64,000 nt of DNA from an uncultured Latescibacterota bacterium (GCA_958295785.1 OY282377.1:1192394-1256393), one strand, 5' to 3'; shown: positions 8,414 to 17,347, counted from the first letter of the stretch. Translations and numbers: made by a program. The notes: generated by a model from the letters alone, not told the origin.

Positions 8414-8809
8414 ATGAAACTAAAAGATGTGTGGGTGATGAAAGATGTGTGGGTGAAAGATAGCCCTTTTGATCCTGATGACCGCGATAAAATTGTACAG
8501 TATAAAACAAGCACTGATAAAACACTTTACAAAGTATACATTTATCTCGATGGGCTTGGCCTTCCTTTTATCAAAAGAATCACGTATTATCTGCACCCTA
8601 CCTTTCAAGTTCAGCGCCGTAGTTTAAAACGAAGCCTGTCGAATCCAAACTGTAAGTTGGCAATTTGGGTATGGGGCAAATTCAGAGTAAGGGCGATCGT
8701 TGAAGACAAAAAAGGCAATATTTACGAAATTTCTCATTATTTGGACTTTGATAGTTACTTTGATCCCAAAAAATTTGAGGCCAATAAGCTCAGATCACAG
8801 GCAATTTGA
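8414..8809 (+). CDS. Probable prokaryotic YEATS (pYEATS) domain protein
   Basis: 131 residues from ATG 8414, with AAAGGAG about eight bases upstream. The middle reads YKVYIYLDGLGLPFIKRITY, then YYLHPTF, then an IWVWGKFRVRAIVEDK segment and SHYLDFD: the order of strands I associate with pYEATS domains (a YHLHPTF-like turn followed by a WG-F strand). pYEATS proteins are thought to work with membrane or signalling partners in bacterial conflict systems; that is family knowledge, not shown here. The N-terminus contains an exact 15-base duplication (KDVWV twice). The AT-rich composition matches the preceding membrane-protein gene. Confidence 0.6.
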   Translation: MKLKDVWVMKDVWVKDSPFDPDDRDKIVQYKTSTDKTLYKVYIYLDGLGLPFIKRITYYLHPTFQVQRRSLKRSLSNPNCKLAIWVWGKFRVRAIVEDKKGNIYEISHYLDFDSYFDPKKFEANKLRSQAI

Positions 8810-8827
8810 TAACCATAGGAGCGCGGT

Positions 8828-9988
8828 GTGAAACTGAAATTTCCCGACGAACTGCGAGATATCGAAGAAAAAGTGAACCTGGGGCAACGGCTTTCTGCCG
8901 AAGATGGCACGCGCCTTTACGAAACGCCGGATCTCAATGCCGTGGGGTATTTGGCGAATATTGTGCGCGAACGCGCCTGTGGCAACGCGGCGTGGTACGT
9001 CCGCAATCAGCACATCAATTATACCAATGTGTGCAACAAGCTGTGTCGGTTTTGCTCTTTTTACGTGAAGCCCAAAGACGCGCGGGGCTATGTGCTGTCG
9101 CCCGAAGATATCCAAAAGCGCGTGTTGCAATACATCCACCTGCCCATTTCCGAAATCCACATGGTCGCGGGCGTCAATCCCAAACTCCCCTATTCGTATT
9201 ATCTCGACATCGTGCGTGCGGTCAAAGACGCGCGTCCCGATGTGGCGGTCAAAGCGTTCACGGCTATCGAGTGGGTGCAAATTGCGCGCATTGCCAAAAA
9301 GCCACTGAAGGAGGTGATGGTCGAATTAAAAGCGGCCGGCGTGTCGTCCATTCCCGGCGGGGGCGCGGAAGTGTTTAGCGACCGCGTGCAAGAAGATTTG
9401 TTTTGGACCAAGGCGGATTCCGAACAATGGCTCAGTGTGGCGCGCACGGCGCACGAAGTTGGCTTGCACACCAATGCGACCATGCTGTATGGGCATATCG
9501 AAAACCCGCAAGAACGCATCCATCACCTCGTGCGATTGCGCGAATTGCAAGACGAGACCGGCGGCTTTTTGACGTACATCCCCCTTTCCTTTCACCCCGA
9601 GCGCACGGAGTTGACGCATTTGCCCGGCCCCACGGGCATTGCGGATTTGCGAGAGATCGCAGTCGGGCGCTTGATGCTGGACAATTTCCCGCACATCAAA
9701 ACCTTTTGGATTATGAATACCATCGAGATTTCACAGATGGCGTTGTGGTATGGCGCGGACGATATCGACGGCACCATCCAAGAATACGAAATTACGCGCC
9801 GTTCCTACAGCGAGACGCGGCAAGTGCTCACGCGCAAGCAACTCGTCGCGCGCATTGTCGAAGCCGGGCGCGACCCGGTCGAGCGCGACAATCTCTACCG
9901 AGTGTTATCCACCGACCGAGAGATCGAAGGGGAAACGCCCATTGGAATCGCAGATAAACTTCCCGCGATTTCACAACAACTTCCATAG
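8828..9988 (+). CDS. mqnE: Aminofutalosine synthase MqnE (radical SAM)
   Basis: 386 residues from GTG 8828, with AGGAG upstream. The radical SAM cluster motif is CNKLCRFC (CxxxCxxC), preceded by the HINYTNVC segment characteristic of the MqnE/MqnC/CofH group; downstream are HMVAGVNPKLP, SSIPGGGAEVFSDRV and LHTNATMLYGH. It joins 3-(1-carboxyvinyloxy)benzoate to adenosine in the futalosine pathway of menaquinone synthesis. mqnC and mqnA follow, confirming the pathway; mqnB and mqnD are not in the window. Confidence 0.94.
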   Translation: MKLKFPDELRDIEEKVNLGQRLSAEDGTRLYETPDLNAVGYLANIVRERACGNAAWYVRNQHINYTNVCNKLCRFCSFYVKPKDARGYVLSPEDIQKRVLQYIHLPISEIHMVAGVNPKLPYSYYLDIVRAVKDARPDVAVKAFTAIEWVQIARIAKKPLKEVMVELKAAGVSSIPGGGAEVFSDRVQEDLFWTKADSEQWLSVARTAHEVGLHTNATMLYGHIENPQERIHHLVRLRELQDETGGFLTYIPLSFHPERTELTHLPGPTGIADLREIAVGRLMLDNFPHIKTFWIMNTIEISQMALWYGADDIDGTIQEYEITRRSYSETRQVLTRKQLVARIVEAGRDPVERDNLYRVLSTDREIEGETPIGIADKLPAISQQLP

Positions 9989-10014
9989 CGAATCGAAGCG
10001 CGTAGTGAAATGGA

Positions 10015-10050
10015 GCGGAACGGGATGACTCGCTACGCCTGTGCGTCCAT
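10015..10050 (-). repeat. Dispersed repeat C, short reverse copy
   Basis: On the minus strand this reads as CGCACAGGCGTAGCGAGT followed by a CCCGTTCC-like end: a shortened version of the repeats at 55693 and 60112. It lies in the gap between mqnE and the Uma2 gene. Confidence 0.4.
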
Positions 10051-10114
10051 TCATCCATTAATTTTTGGACAACTTCTAAACATTTTCTCTCCTGCCCTTT
10101 TTTTGAGGTGCGCG

Positions 10115-10705
10115 ATGGCTGTTGCAAACAAAAAAAAAACGCGGTGGACGTACGAAGATTATCTCGCGCTCACCCCGCCAGACAGTTCTGGCTTTGAAAT
10201 TTTAAGGGGGGAATTTACAGTGGCTCCTGCACCGATACCGAGGCATCAATGGGCTTGCGATGAACTGACGAGTTTGCTGCGCCTCTTTGTCAAACAAAAA
10301 GACCTAGGGCGCGTTTTTAGTTCGCCCATAGATGTTATTTTGGGCAGGCACACCCAGGCCGAAAACGTCGTCCAGCCCGACATCCTATTCGTTGCAAAAG
10401 CCCGCTTGGATACGATCACCGAAACCAATATTTGGGGCGCGCCCGATTTGATGGTCGAAGTCCTGTCGGTTTCAAGCGTGCATAGAGACCGGGTCGATAA
10501 AAAGAGAATCTACGCCGAATTTGGCGTGCGGGAATACTGGATTGTCGATATCCAAAAAAAACGATTAGAGGCGTTTGATTTAACCGGTGATGTGCCCGTG
10601 CTTCAAGCGATTGCGGCGGGATCAGATGTGTTTGAGCCAAACTTGTTTCCGGGATTGAAAATCCCACTCTCTGAACTTTGGTATCCCGAAAGGAAAGAGG
10701 TATGA
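10115..10705 (+). CDS. Uma2-family (DUF820) restriction-endonuclease-fold protein
   Basis: 196 residues from ATG 10115, with GAGGTG upstream. It has the Uma2 signature: an N-terminal WTYEDYLALTP, then FEILRGEFTVAPAP, VVQPDILFVAK (the Pro-Asp of the PD-(D/E)XK site) and LMVEVLSVSS followed by DRVDKKRIYAEFGVREYWIV. These proteins are abundant in cyanobacteria and several uncultured phyla; nuclease function is predicted from the fold and the biological role is unknown. It sits inside the menaquinone operon between mqnE and mqnC, and its stop overlaps the mqnC start (ATGA). Confidence 0.88.
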   Translation: MAVANKKKTRWTYEDYLALTPPDSSGFEILRGEFTVAPAPIPRHQWACDELTSLLRLFVKQKDLGRVFSSPIDVILGRHTQAENVVQPDILFVAKARLDTITETNIWGAPDLMVEVLSVSSVHRDRVDKKRIYAEFGVREYWIVDIQKKRLEAFDLTGDVPVLQAIAAGSDVFEPNLFPGLKIPLSELWYPERKEV

Positions 10706-11802
10706 TCGACGATATTGCCGAAAAGATCTATCGCGACGAACGCATTTCCAAAGCCGATGCCCTGCGCTTGTTTGCCCATCCCAATGTGGTCGAATTGGGC
10801 GCATTGGCCGATGTGGTTCGGCGGCGGAAATGGCCCGCAGACCGCGTGACGTACAATATCGGGCGCAATATCAATTACACGAATGTGTGCTGGGTGAAGT
10901 GCGATTTTTGCGCCTTTTATCGCCCGCCGGGTTCTGGCGAAGGCTATCTCTTGCCCAAAGAACAGATTTTCCGAAAAATTGACGACCTCATCGCCGTGGG
11001 CGGCAATGCGCCAAAAGGCAGCGAGATTTTGATGCAAGGGGGCTTGAATCCCAAACTGCGCGTGGATTATTACGAAGACCTCTTTTCCGACATTCGCAGC
11101 CGCTATCCGCAAGTTCATCAGCATTGCCTATCCGCCACCGAGATCATTTATATCGCGCATATATCGCGCCTGTCCCTCGAAGACTGCATTCGCCGATTGC
11201 GCGATGCCGGGTTGGATTCCATCCCGGGCGCGGGCGCGGAAATACTGTCCGACCAAGTGCGCGACATCATCGGCTTTCGCAAAGACCGCGTCCGCGAATG
11301 GCTCGCCGTACACCGCATTGCCCACGAATTGGGCATGCACACCTCGGCGACCATGATGTATGGGCACGTGGAAACCATTGAACAGCGCATTGAACACTTG
11401 GCGCACATCCGCAAATTGCAGGACGAGACTGGCGGGTTCACCGCATTTATCGCGTGGAATTTCCAGCCAGATGACACGGCTCTCGGCGCGGACAGTGCGC
11501 GGTGGAACGGCGCGAAGACGAGCGGATTTGACTATTTGCGAACCATCGCCATCTCGCGCCTGTTTTTGGACAATGTCAAAAGTTTTCAGGCATCGTGGGT
11601 GACGCAGGGCGCCAAGATCGCACAGGTCAGCCTAAAATACGGCGTAAACGATTTCGGCAGCACGATGATGGAAGAAAACGTGGTCAGCGCGGCGGGCACG
11701 AGCCACGCGGACGCGATGACGCTTCGGGAAATGCAGCGACTCATCCGAGACGCGGGATACGCGCCCATCAGGCGAAATACGCGGTATGAAATTGTGAATT
11801 AA
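10702..11802 (+). CDS. mqnC: Cyclic dehypoxanthinyl futalosine synthase MqnC
   Basis: 366 residues from ATG 10702. The radical SAM motif CWVKCDFC is preceded by NINYTNVC; other family segments are EILMQGGLNPKL, LDSIPGAGAEILSD and LGMHTSATMMYGH. It converts dehypoxanthinyl futalosine to its cyclic form in the futalosine menaquinone pathway. It resembles MqnE in this operon but has the MqnC-type MQGG and AWNFQPDDT segments. The start overlaps the Uma2 stop. Confidence 0.93.
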   Translation: MIDDIAEKIYRDERISKADALRLFAHPNVVELGALADVVRRRKWPADRVTYNIGRNINYTNVCWVKCDFCAFYRPPGSGEGYLLPKEQIFRKIDDLIAVGGNAPKGSEILMQGGLNPKLRVDYYEDLFSDIRSRYPQVHQHCLSATEIIYIAHISRLSLEDCIRRLRDAGLDSIPGAGAEILSDQVRDIIGFRKDRVREWLAVHRIAHELGMHTSATMMYGHVETIEQRIEHLAHIRKLQDETGGFTAFIAWNFQPDDTALGADSARWNGAKTSGFDYLRTIAISRLFLDNVKSFQASWVTQGAKIAQVSLKYGVNDFGSTMMEENVVSAAGTSHADAMTLREMQRLIRDAGYAPIRRNTRYEIVN

Positions 11803-11813
11803 AGGAGTGGCAC

Positions 11814-12605
11814 ATGGCTGTGCGTTTGGGCGTGGTGTCCTACTTAAACACGCGACCCTTGGTCGAGGCGTTCCGCACGGGCGCGATAGATTGCGATTTT
11901 GAATTGCACTGCGATGTGCCATCGAGATGCGCCGAGCGATTGCACACAGGAGAAACCGACGTGGCCCTCATTCCCGCTATCGAAATTGCGCGCGGCAGAG
12001 AAGCCTATCGGATAGTGCCACAGGTCGGCATTGTGTCAAATGGCGCGGTTGGCAGCGTGTTCATCGCCCTAAACACAGAACCCGAAAAAATTGAAACGCT
12101 GGCTCTAGACAGCGGCTCGCGCACCTCTGTGGCCCTGGCGCAGATCGTCTTGGCGCGGCAATTTGGCTCTCGCCCCGAGGTGTTTTTTCACCCGCCGGAT
12201 ATCGACGCGATGCTCAAACGGGCGGATGCGGCATTGCTGATCGGCGATCCCGCGCTGGAATTGCGCCACCATCGCGTCTTGGACCTGGGCGAAATTTGGA
12301 CGCAGATGACCGGCCTGCCGTTTGTTTATGCCTGTTGGACCGGGCGAGACGGCGCGTTGACGCCAGATGATGTTGCCAAACTCGTCGAAGCCAAGGAAAA
12401 GGGCCGGCGCGCAATTTCCCAAATCGCCGAGGACTACGCCGCGCAGACTTGCACGATGCCGCCCGATTTTTACGCGCACTATCTCACCCACAATATCCGC
12501 TACGATTTGGGCGATGCCGAACTAGAGGGGTTGAAGCAGTTTTACGCTTATAGCGTGGAACTCAGGGTGATCGACTCGGTGCCACCTCTCCGGTTCTACG
12601 GCTGA
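11814..12605 (+). CDS. mqnA: Chorismate dehydratase MqnA
   Basis: 263 residues with the MqnA start VRLGVVSYLNTRPL, the SRCAERLHTGETDVALIP segment and DPALELR. The fold is that of periplasmic binding proteins but there is no signal peptide; the enzyme dehydrates chorismate as the first step of the futalosine pathway. An AAGGAG site precedes ATG 11814, 12 bases after the mqnC stop. The protein ends with a normal FYAYSVELRVID region. Confidence 0.92.
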   Translation: MAVRLGVVSYLNTRPLVEAFRTGAIDCDFELHCDVPSRCAERLHTGETDVALIPAIEIARGREAYRIVPQVGIVSNGAVGSVFIALNTEPEKIETLALDSGSRTSVALAQIVLARQFGSRPEVFFHPPDIDAMLKRADAALLIGDPALELRHHRVLDLGEIWTQMTGLPFVYACWTGRDGALTPDDVAKLVEAKEKGRRAISQIAEDYAAQTCTMPPDFYAHYLTHNIRYDLGDAELEGLKQFYAYSVELRVIDSVPPLRFYG

Positions 12606-12619
12606 AAGGGGATTTTGCG

Positions 12620-13873
12620 ATGGCGCGAAAATGCGAAAGACCGATTCGCGTGGGCGTGGTTGGCGTTGGGCGCGGGCGATCATTTATGCGCGTAGCGGCG
12701 ACCACGGGCATGGAATTGGTGGCGATTTGCGATACGTGGGAAGCGCGTTTGGCCGCCGAGGGCAAAGCATTGGGGGTAGCGACCTACGCGGACTATCGCG
12801 CATTTTTGGAACACGAGATGGACGCGGTAGTACTCGCCAATTACTTTCACGAACACGCGGCCTTTGCCATCGAAGCGTTGAACGCGGGCAAACACGTCAT
12901 GAGCGAAACCGCGGCCTGCCACACCTTGGGCGAAGGCGTGGCCCTTGCGCGAACTGTCGAGCGCAACGGCAAAATTTATATGTTCGCCGAAAATTATCCC
13001 TATATGGCGTACAATCAAGAGATGAGGCGGCGCTACCAAAAAGGGCATGTGGGCGAGTTCAAATACGGCGAGGGCGAATACGTGCATCCCGATCCCCCAG
13101 ACGTAAAACTCGGGCGCAGTTGTGGGCGCGATCACTGGCGCAACTGGATCCCCGCCACGTATTATTGCACGCATTCCATCGCGCCGGTGATGTTCATTAC
13201 AGACACGCGCCCGGTAAAGGTCAACGGCTTTGTCATTCCCTACGATTTTGGCGATCCGAGCAAAACCCTGCACATGAGCCGCGCAGACACCGCGGCGGTG
13301 ATTATTTGCCGCATGGACAATGACGCAGTGATGAAATCCCTGCACGGCGCACTGCGCGGGCACGGCAATTATGTCAGAATCCACGGCAACAAAGGCGTGA
13401 TGGAAAATAGCCGGCACGGCGACAAACAGCGGTTGCGCGTGTGGCGAGAGCCATGGGAAAAGCGCGGGGATGAACCCGTAGAGATCGTCTATAAACCGAA
13501 TTTTCCAACGCACCACGAGCGGGCAACGCGCGCCGGGCACGGCGGAGGCGATTTTTTTACGAGCCACCATTTCGCGGAGGCGATTCGCACGGGCATACCC
13601 CCCTATCTGGACGTGTATCGCGGGATCGACATGAGCATTGCCGGCATTCAGGCGTGGCGATCCGCGCTCGGCGATTCCGCGCCTGTGGATGTGCCCGATT
13701 TTCGCGACGAGGCGGTCCGCAAAAAATACGAATGCGATGATTGGTCGCCCGATCCCGCACGCAAAAAACAAGGGCAACCGCCGAGCAGCATTTTGGGCGA
13801 GATCGAACCGTCTGACCGAGCCAAAGCACTGGCAAAAGAGATCTGGGCGAGCAAGGGCTATTTTGGAGAATGA
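12620..13873 (+). CDS. Gfo/Idh/MocA-family oxidoreductase with atypical active site
   Basis: 417 residues. The N-terminal Rossmann fold has VGVVGVGRGRSF. The segment after the fifth strand reads NAGKHVMSETAACHT; most family members have E-K-P there and the lysine is catalytic, so its absence is notable. Later FAENYPYMAYNQEMRRR and a C-terminal domain ending in DWSPDPARKK are visible. Substrate is unknown. It lies 14 bases after mqnA and is followed by a small membrane protein gene; the surroundings are sugar dehydrogenases. Confidence 0.85.
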   Translation: MARKCERPIRVGVVGVGRGRSFMRVAATTGMELVAICDTWEARLAAEGKALGVATYADYRAFLEHEMDAVVLANYFHEHAAFAIEALNAGKHVMSETAACHTLGEGVALARTVERNGKIYMFAENYPYMAYNQEMRRRYQKGHVGEFKYGEGEYVHPDPPDVKLGRSCGRDHWRNWIPATYYCTHSIAPVMFITDTRPVKVNGFVIPYDFGDPSKTLHMSRADTAAVIICRMDNDAVMKSLHGALRGHGNYVRIHGNKGVMENSRHGDKQRLRVWREPWEKRGDEPVEIVYKPNFPTHHERATRAGHGGGDFFTSHHFAEAIRTGIPPYLDVYRGIDMSIAGIQAWRSALGDSAPVDVPDFRDEAVRKKYECDDWSPDPARKKQGQPPSSILGEIEPSDRAKALAKEIWASKGYFGE

Positions 13874-13874
13874 C

Positions 13875-14258
13875 ATGATCGAAACAGCGCAAGTGGCACT
13901 GGCGATTTACGGCGCGTTGCTGATCGCGGGGGGCATCATCGGAAAGGTGAAGGCCGGGAGTTCTGCCTCTTTGTTTGCGGGCGCGGTCTGCGGCACTATC
14001 GCACTGGTCGGCTTCTGGCAAAGCCTGCGCGATCCCGCGGTCGGGTTTTTGACCGGCGGCCTCGTGGGGTTGTTGCTCACGGGCATTTTTATGAACCGCT
14101 ATATCCGCACGCGCAAATTTATGCCCGCGGGCTTGGTGCTATTGCTCAGTCTTTTGGTGGGCATTTTGACGATGGTGGCGAGGCAGGAATACATGTACAA
14201 ACGCGACCTGCCAGCGGGGGAATTGACAAAAAAAGGGCCGGGAACACTGTCCAGATAG
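13875..14258 (+). CDS. TMEM14/UPF0136-like small membrane protein
   Basis: 127 residues from ATG 13875, whose first base is two bases after the upstream stop. The first part, IYGALLIAGGIIGKVKAGS followed by SASLFAGAVCG, matches the glycine-rich start of the TMEM14/UPF0136 family, and four hydrophobic helices are expected. The last helix (LVLLLSLLVGILTMV) is followed by a polar tail. Function in bacteria is unknown. Confidence 0.72.
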   Translation: MIETAQVALAIYGALLIAGGIIGKVKAGSSASLFAGAVCGTIALVGFWQSLRDPAVGFLTGGLVGLLLTGIFMNRYIRTRKFMPAGLVLLLSLLVGILTMVARQEYMYKRDLPAGELTKKGPGTLSR

Positions 14259-14287
14259 ATCGGTTCTTTCCCAGTAGCAAGATGTGA

Positions 14288-14431
14288 ACCGTCAAGGAAA
14301 CGCTGGCGTTGCATGAGCGCGTGTTCCGTTGCGAATGCGGATATGAGGCTGACCGAGCCTTGAACGCGGCCATCAACTGCAGGCGGAGACGTCAGATGGC
14401 TTGTCGCTTGAGCCGCAATCTGTGTCGATAG
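14288..14431 (+). pseudogene. Remnant of a TnpB (IS200/IS605 OrfB) C-terminus
   Basis: A frame from the TGA at 14285 to the TAG at 14431 encodes 47 residues including RVFRCECGYEADRALNAAIN. This matches the last zinc-finger half and final RuvC segment of TnpB, where the consensus is CxxCG...DRDxNAA. The protein upstream is absent, the second Asp of the consensus is Ala and the Cys spacing is CxC. It is a decayed insertion-sequence end lying between the TMEM14-like gene and the alcohol dehydrogenase. Confidence 0.65.
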
Positions 14432-14487
14432 CACAATCTCCGCGTTGCGCTTGTTTTAGGATGTGTCTGTGCGTTTTTGGAGGTGCG

Positions 14488-15504
14488 ATGAAAGCGTCGG
14501 TTTATTTGGGACCCGAGCGCGTTGAATTGCGCGATATCGAAGTACCGCAGCCGGGCGATAGCGAGGCGCTCATCAAAGTGGCGCGCGCGGGCCTGTGCGG
14601 CACGGATTTGCATATTTATCAGGGGCACATGGATCAGCGCGTGCAAATTCCGCTGGTGATGGGGCACGAGATGTGCGGCGAAATTGTGGAGGTTGCAAAA
14701 GACGCCGCGTTCAAAGTGGGGGACCGCGTGGTGGTCGAACCCACGGTGGCCTGCGGCGCGTGTGCGGCCTGCCGGCGGGGGCATCGGCACGTTTGCCAGA
14801 ATCTGAATTTTTTGGGGATCGATTCGGCGGGCGCGTTTCAGGCTTTTTGGAATGCACCGCTCAATCGCCTGCACCGCGTGCCCGACGCCTTAGATGACGA
14901 CGCGGGCGCGCTGATCGAACCGCTGGCCGTGGCCGTACACGATGTTCGGCGCGCAAAAGTGGAATTGGGCGACCGCGCGGTTGTCATTGGCGGCGGCCCG
15001 ATTGGGATACTCGTTGCGATGGCCGCCCGATTGGACGGCGCCGAGGTGGTGGTCGCCGAAGTGAATCCCTTCCGCTTGGCAAAAGCAGAGGCGTTGGGCT
15101 TTGCGGTTGTGAACCCCTTGCAAACCGATCTCACTGCGTACACAGAGGATTGGACCGATGGCGCGGGCGCGGACCTCGTGTTTGAAGTGAGCGGCAGCGC
15201 GCCCGGCGCAGAGGTCATGACCGCGTTGGCCCGCGTGCGCGGAACCATTGTGCTGGTGGGCGTACACGCCGAGCCGCCGCCTGTGGATTTGCAGCGTTTT
15301 TTTTGGCGGGAATTGCATCTGGTGGCCTGCCGCGTCTATGAACCCATCGATTTTGAACGCGCCATTCGCTTGGCCGCGTCCGGCGCAGTCGAAGTCAAAG
15401 CTCTGGTGACCAACACGCTGCCGCTGGACGATGCGGCAAAGGGGTTTGAACAGATGGCAACAGGTGGCGAGGTCGTGAAGGTGCTGTTGGATTGTCAGGC
15501 GTGA
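14488..15504 (+). CDS. Zinc-dependent alcohol/polyol dehydrogenase (MDR family)
   Basis: 338 residues from ATG 14488, with GGAGGT four bases upstream. Catalytic zinc ligands are in AGLCGTDLHIYQG and MGHEMCGEI; the structural zinc cysteines are in CGACAACRRGHRHVC. The Rossmann motif is VVIGGGPIGILVA. It resembles threonine, sorbitol and galactitol dehydrogenases, and the substrate is probably a polyol or sugar acid given KduD next door. The exact substrate cannot be told. Confidence 0.9.
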   Translation: MKASVYLGPERVELRDIEVPQPGDSEALIKVARAGLCGTDLHIYQGHMDQRVQIPLVMGHEMCGEIVEVAKDAAFKVGDRVVVEPTVACGACAACRRGHRHVCQNLNFLGIDSAGAFQAFWNAPLNRLHRVPDALDDDAGALIEPLAVAVHDVRRAKVELGDRAVVIGGGPIGILVAMAARLDGAEVVVAEVNPFRLAKAEALGFAVVNPLQTDLTAYTEDWTDGAGADLVFEVSGSAPGAEVMTALARVRGTIVLVGVHAEPPPVDLQRFFWRELHLVACRVYEPIDFERAIRLAASGAVEVKALVTNTLPLDDAAKGFEQMATGGEVVKVLLDCQA

Positions 15505-15569
15505 AAAGGCGAAAAGCAACCCCATAAGAACACCGATAAACACGGAGGAAAAGTCATGGAGGAGTCATC

Positions 15570-16337
15570 TTGGGCATTTTAGATCAATTTGATCTGAGCG
15601 GAAAAACCGCACTCGTAACCGGATGCAGGCGCGGGATTGGTCGCGCATTTGCACGGGGCTTGGCCGAGGCGGGCGCGGATATCGTGGGCGTGAGCGCATC
15701 GCTGGCGTCGGGCAGTGCGGTGGAAAAAGAGGTCGCGGCACTGGGGCGCGGGTTTCGGCCCTACGCATGTGATTTTTCTGATCGGGACGCATTGTACGCG
15801 TTTATCGCACAAGTGAAAGCAGAAGTCGATCAGATCGATATTTTGATCAACAACGCGGGCACAATTTTGCGCGAGGCAGCAGTCGATCATCCCGACGAAT
15901 ATTGGGACAAAGTGATCGAAGTCAATTTGAACGCGCAATTTGTTCTCGCACGCGAGTTTGGCAAAGAGATGGTGGCGCGCGGGCGCGGAAAAATTGTTTT
16001 CACGGCGTCTTTGCTGAGTTTTCACGGCGGGGTTACCGTGCCGGGCTATGCCGCTGCCAAAGGCGGGATTGCGACCTTGACAATGACCCTTTCAAATGAG
16101 TGGGCGAGCGAGGGGGTGAATGTCAATGCCATAGCGCCGGGCTATATTGCGACGGACAATACCGAAGCCCTGCGCGGTGATCCCGTGCGGTCCGAGCAAA
16201 TTTTGGCGCGCATTCCACAGGGGCGATGGGGGCAACCCGACGACTTAAAAGGCGCGTGTGTGTTTTTGTGTTCGGACGCGGCCAATTACGTCAACGGCGC
16301 GATTTTGACAGTGGATGGCGGTTGGATGGGGCGATAA
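15570..16337 (+). CDS. kduD: 2-dehydro-3-deoxy-D-gluconate 5-dehydrogenase (KduD-like SDR)
   Basis: 255 residues from TTG 15570, preceded by GGAGGAG. Features are FDLSGKTALVTG, the cofactor glycine motif GCRRGIGRA, NNAG, the catalytic Ser in TASLLSFHGG and the YAAAK motif, and the KduD-type ending VNGAILTVDGGWMGR. KduD reduces or oxidises keto-deoxy sugar acids in uronate breakdown. Neighbouring dehydrogenases suggest a sugar-acid catabolic cluster. A 15-base overlap-free gap with GCGGAGGGG leads to the aldo/keto reductase. Confidence 0.85.
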   Translation: MGILDQFDLSGKTALVTGCRRGIGRAFARGLAEAGADIVGVSASLASGSAVEKEVAALGRGFRPYACDFSDRDALYAFIAQVKAEVDQIDILINNAGTILREAAVDHPDEYWDKVIEVNLNAQFVLAREFGKEMVARGRGKIVFTASLLSFHGGVTVPGYAAAKGGIATLTMTLSNEWASEGVNVNAIAPGYIATDNTEALRGDPVRSEQILARIPQGRWGQPDDLKGACVFLCSDAANYVNGAILTVDGGWMGR

Positions 16338-16363
16338 AACAACGCTTTAAGCGGAGGGGTGCG

Positions 16364-17347
16364 ATGGAATACAGGCCGTTTGGGAGGACGGGGTTGGAAG
16401 TTTCGGCGATTGGATTTGGGTGTTGGGAACTCGGCGGAAGTTATGGGCATTTTGACGAAGGAGAAGTGATCGCGGCCATTCACAAAGCTATGGATCTGGG
16501 GATCAATTGTTTTGATACCGCCGAGGGCTATGGAATGGGCAAATCCGAAGCCCTGCTCGCACGCGGCTTGGGAACTCGGCGCAAGGATGTGATCGCGGTG
16601 ACCAAGGTCGGCATTGGCTATAAGGATTCCGGTCGAGAGAAAGACCGCGACAGCCGCAAAGGGCGAATCACGGCGTCTGTGGAAAACAGTTTACGGTTTT
16701 TGAAGACCGATTATATCGACGTGTATTTGATTCACTGGCCCGACCGGCACACGCCTTTTGACGAGACCATGCGCGCGATGGACGATCTGGTTCAGCAGGG
16801 CAAAGTGCGTTTTGTGGGGGTGTCGAATTTCAGGGCCGAAGAGATCGATGCGTGCATGAACACGCGCCGGGTGGATGTGGGGCAATACGGCTATCACATG
16901 TTTGATCGGCGCATGGAAAGAGATGTTTTTCCCCATTGCGAAACGCACGGCATTGGGATGATGGGCTATGGGTCGCTCGCGCATGGGTTGTTGACTGGCG
17001 CGTTTGACAAACACACGGCATTTGACGCACGAGATTGGCGATCTAAAGGCGGGTTGTTCAACATGCCTTTGTTCACGGAAGAAAATTTTCCGCGCAATTT
17101 GAAGGTGGTGGAAGCACTCAAACAGATGGCCGCAGACCGCGGCACAGCAGTGCATCACTTGGCACTGGCGTGGGTGTTGTCCAACCCCGTGATCAGCACC
17201 GCGCTGGTGGGCGTGCGGAAGCCCGAAGAGGTGGTGTCAAACATGGGGGCATTGGAATTGACCTTGTCCGAAGACGACAAGCGCGCCATTGATGCGGTAT
17301 TTGAACAATACGAGGTGGATCTGCGCCCGGATATTTGGGTGGAGTGA
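16364..17347 (+). CDS. Aldo/keto reductase
   Basis: 327 residues from ATG 16364, with GGAGGGG upstream. The start YRPFGRTGLEVSAIGFGCW and the catalytic-Asp/Tyr region NCFDTAEGYG are typical, as are DVYLIHWPD, GVSNF and the C-terminal HHLALAWVLSNP and STALVGVRKPEE. The family reduces aldehydes and ketones with NADPH. It belongs with KduD and the alcohol dehydrogenase, probably in carbohydrate oxidation-reduction; the substrate is unknown. Confidence 0.92.
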   Translation: MEYRPFGRTGLEVSAIGFGCWELGGSYGHFDEGEVIAAIHKAMDLGINCFDTAEGYGMGKSEALLARGLGTRRKDVIAVTKVGIGYKDSGREKDRDSRKGRITASVENSLRFLKTDYIDVYLIHWPDRHTPFDETMRAMDDLVQQGKVRFVGVSNFRAEEIDACMNTRRVDVGQYGYHMFDRRMERDVFPHCETHGIGMMGYGSLAHGLLTGAFDKHTAFDARDWRSKGGLFNMPLFTEENFPRNLKVVEALKQMAADRGTAVHHLALAWVLSNPVISTALVGVRKPEEVVSNMGALELTLSEDDKRAIDAVFEQYEVDLRPDIWVE

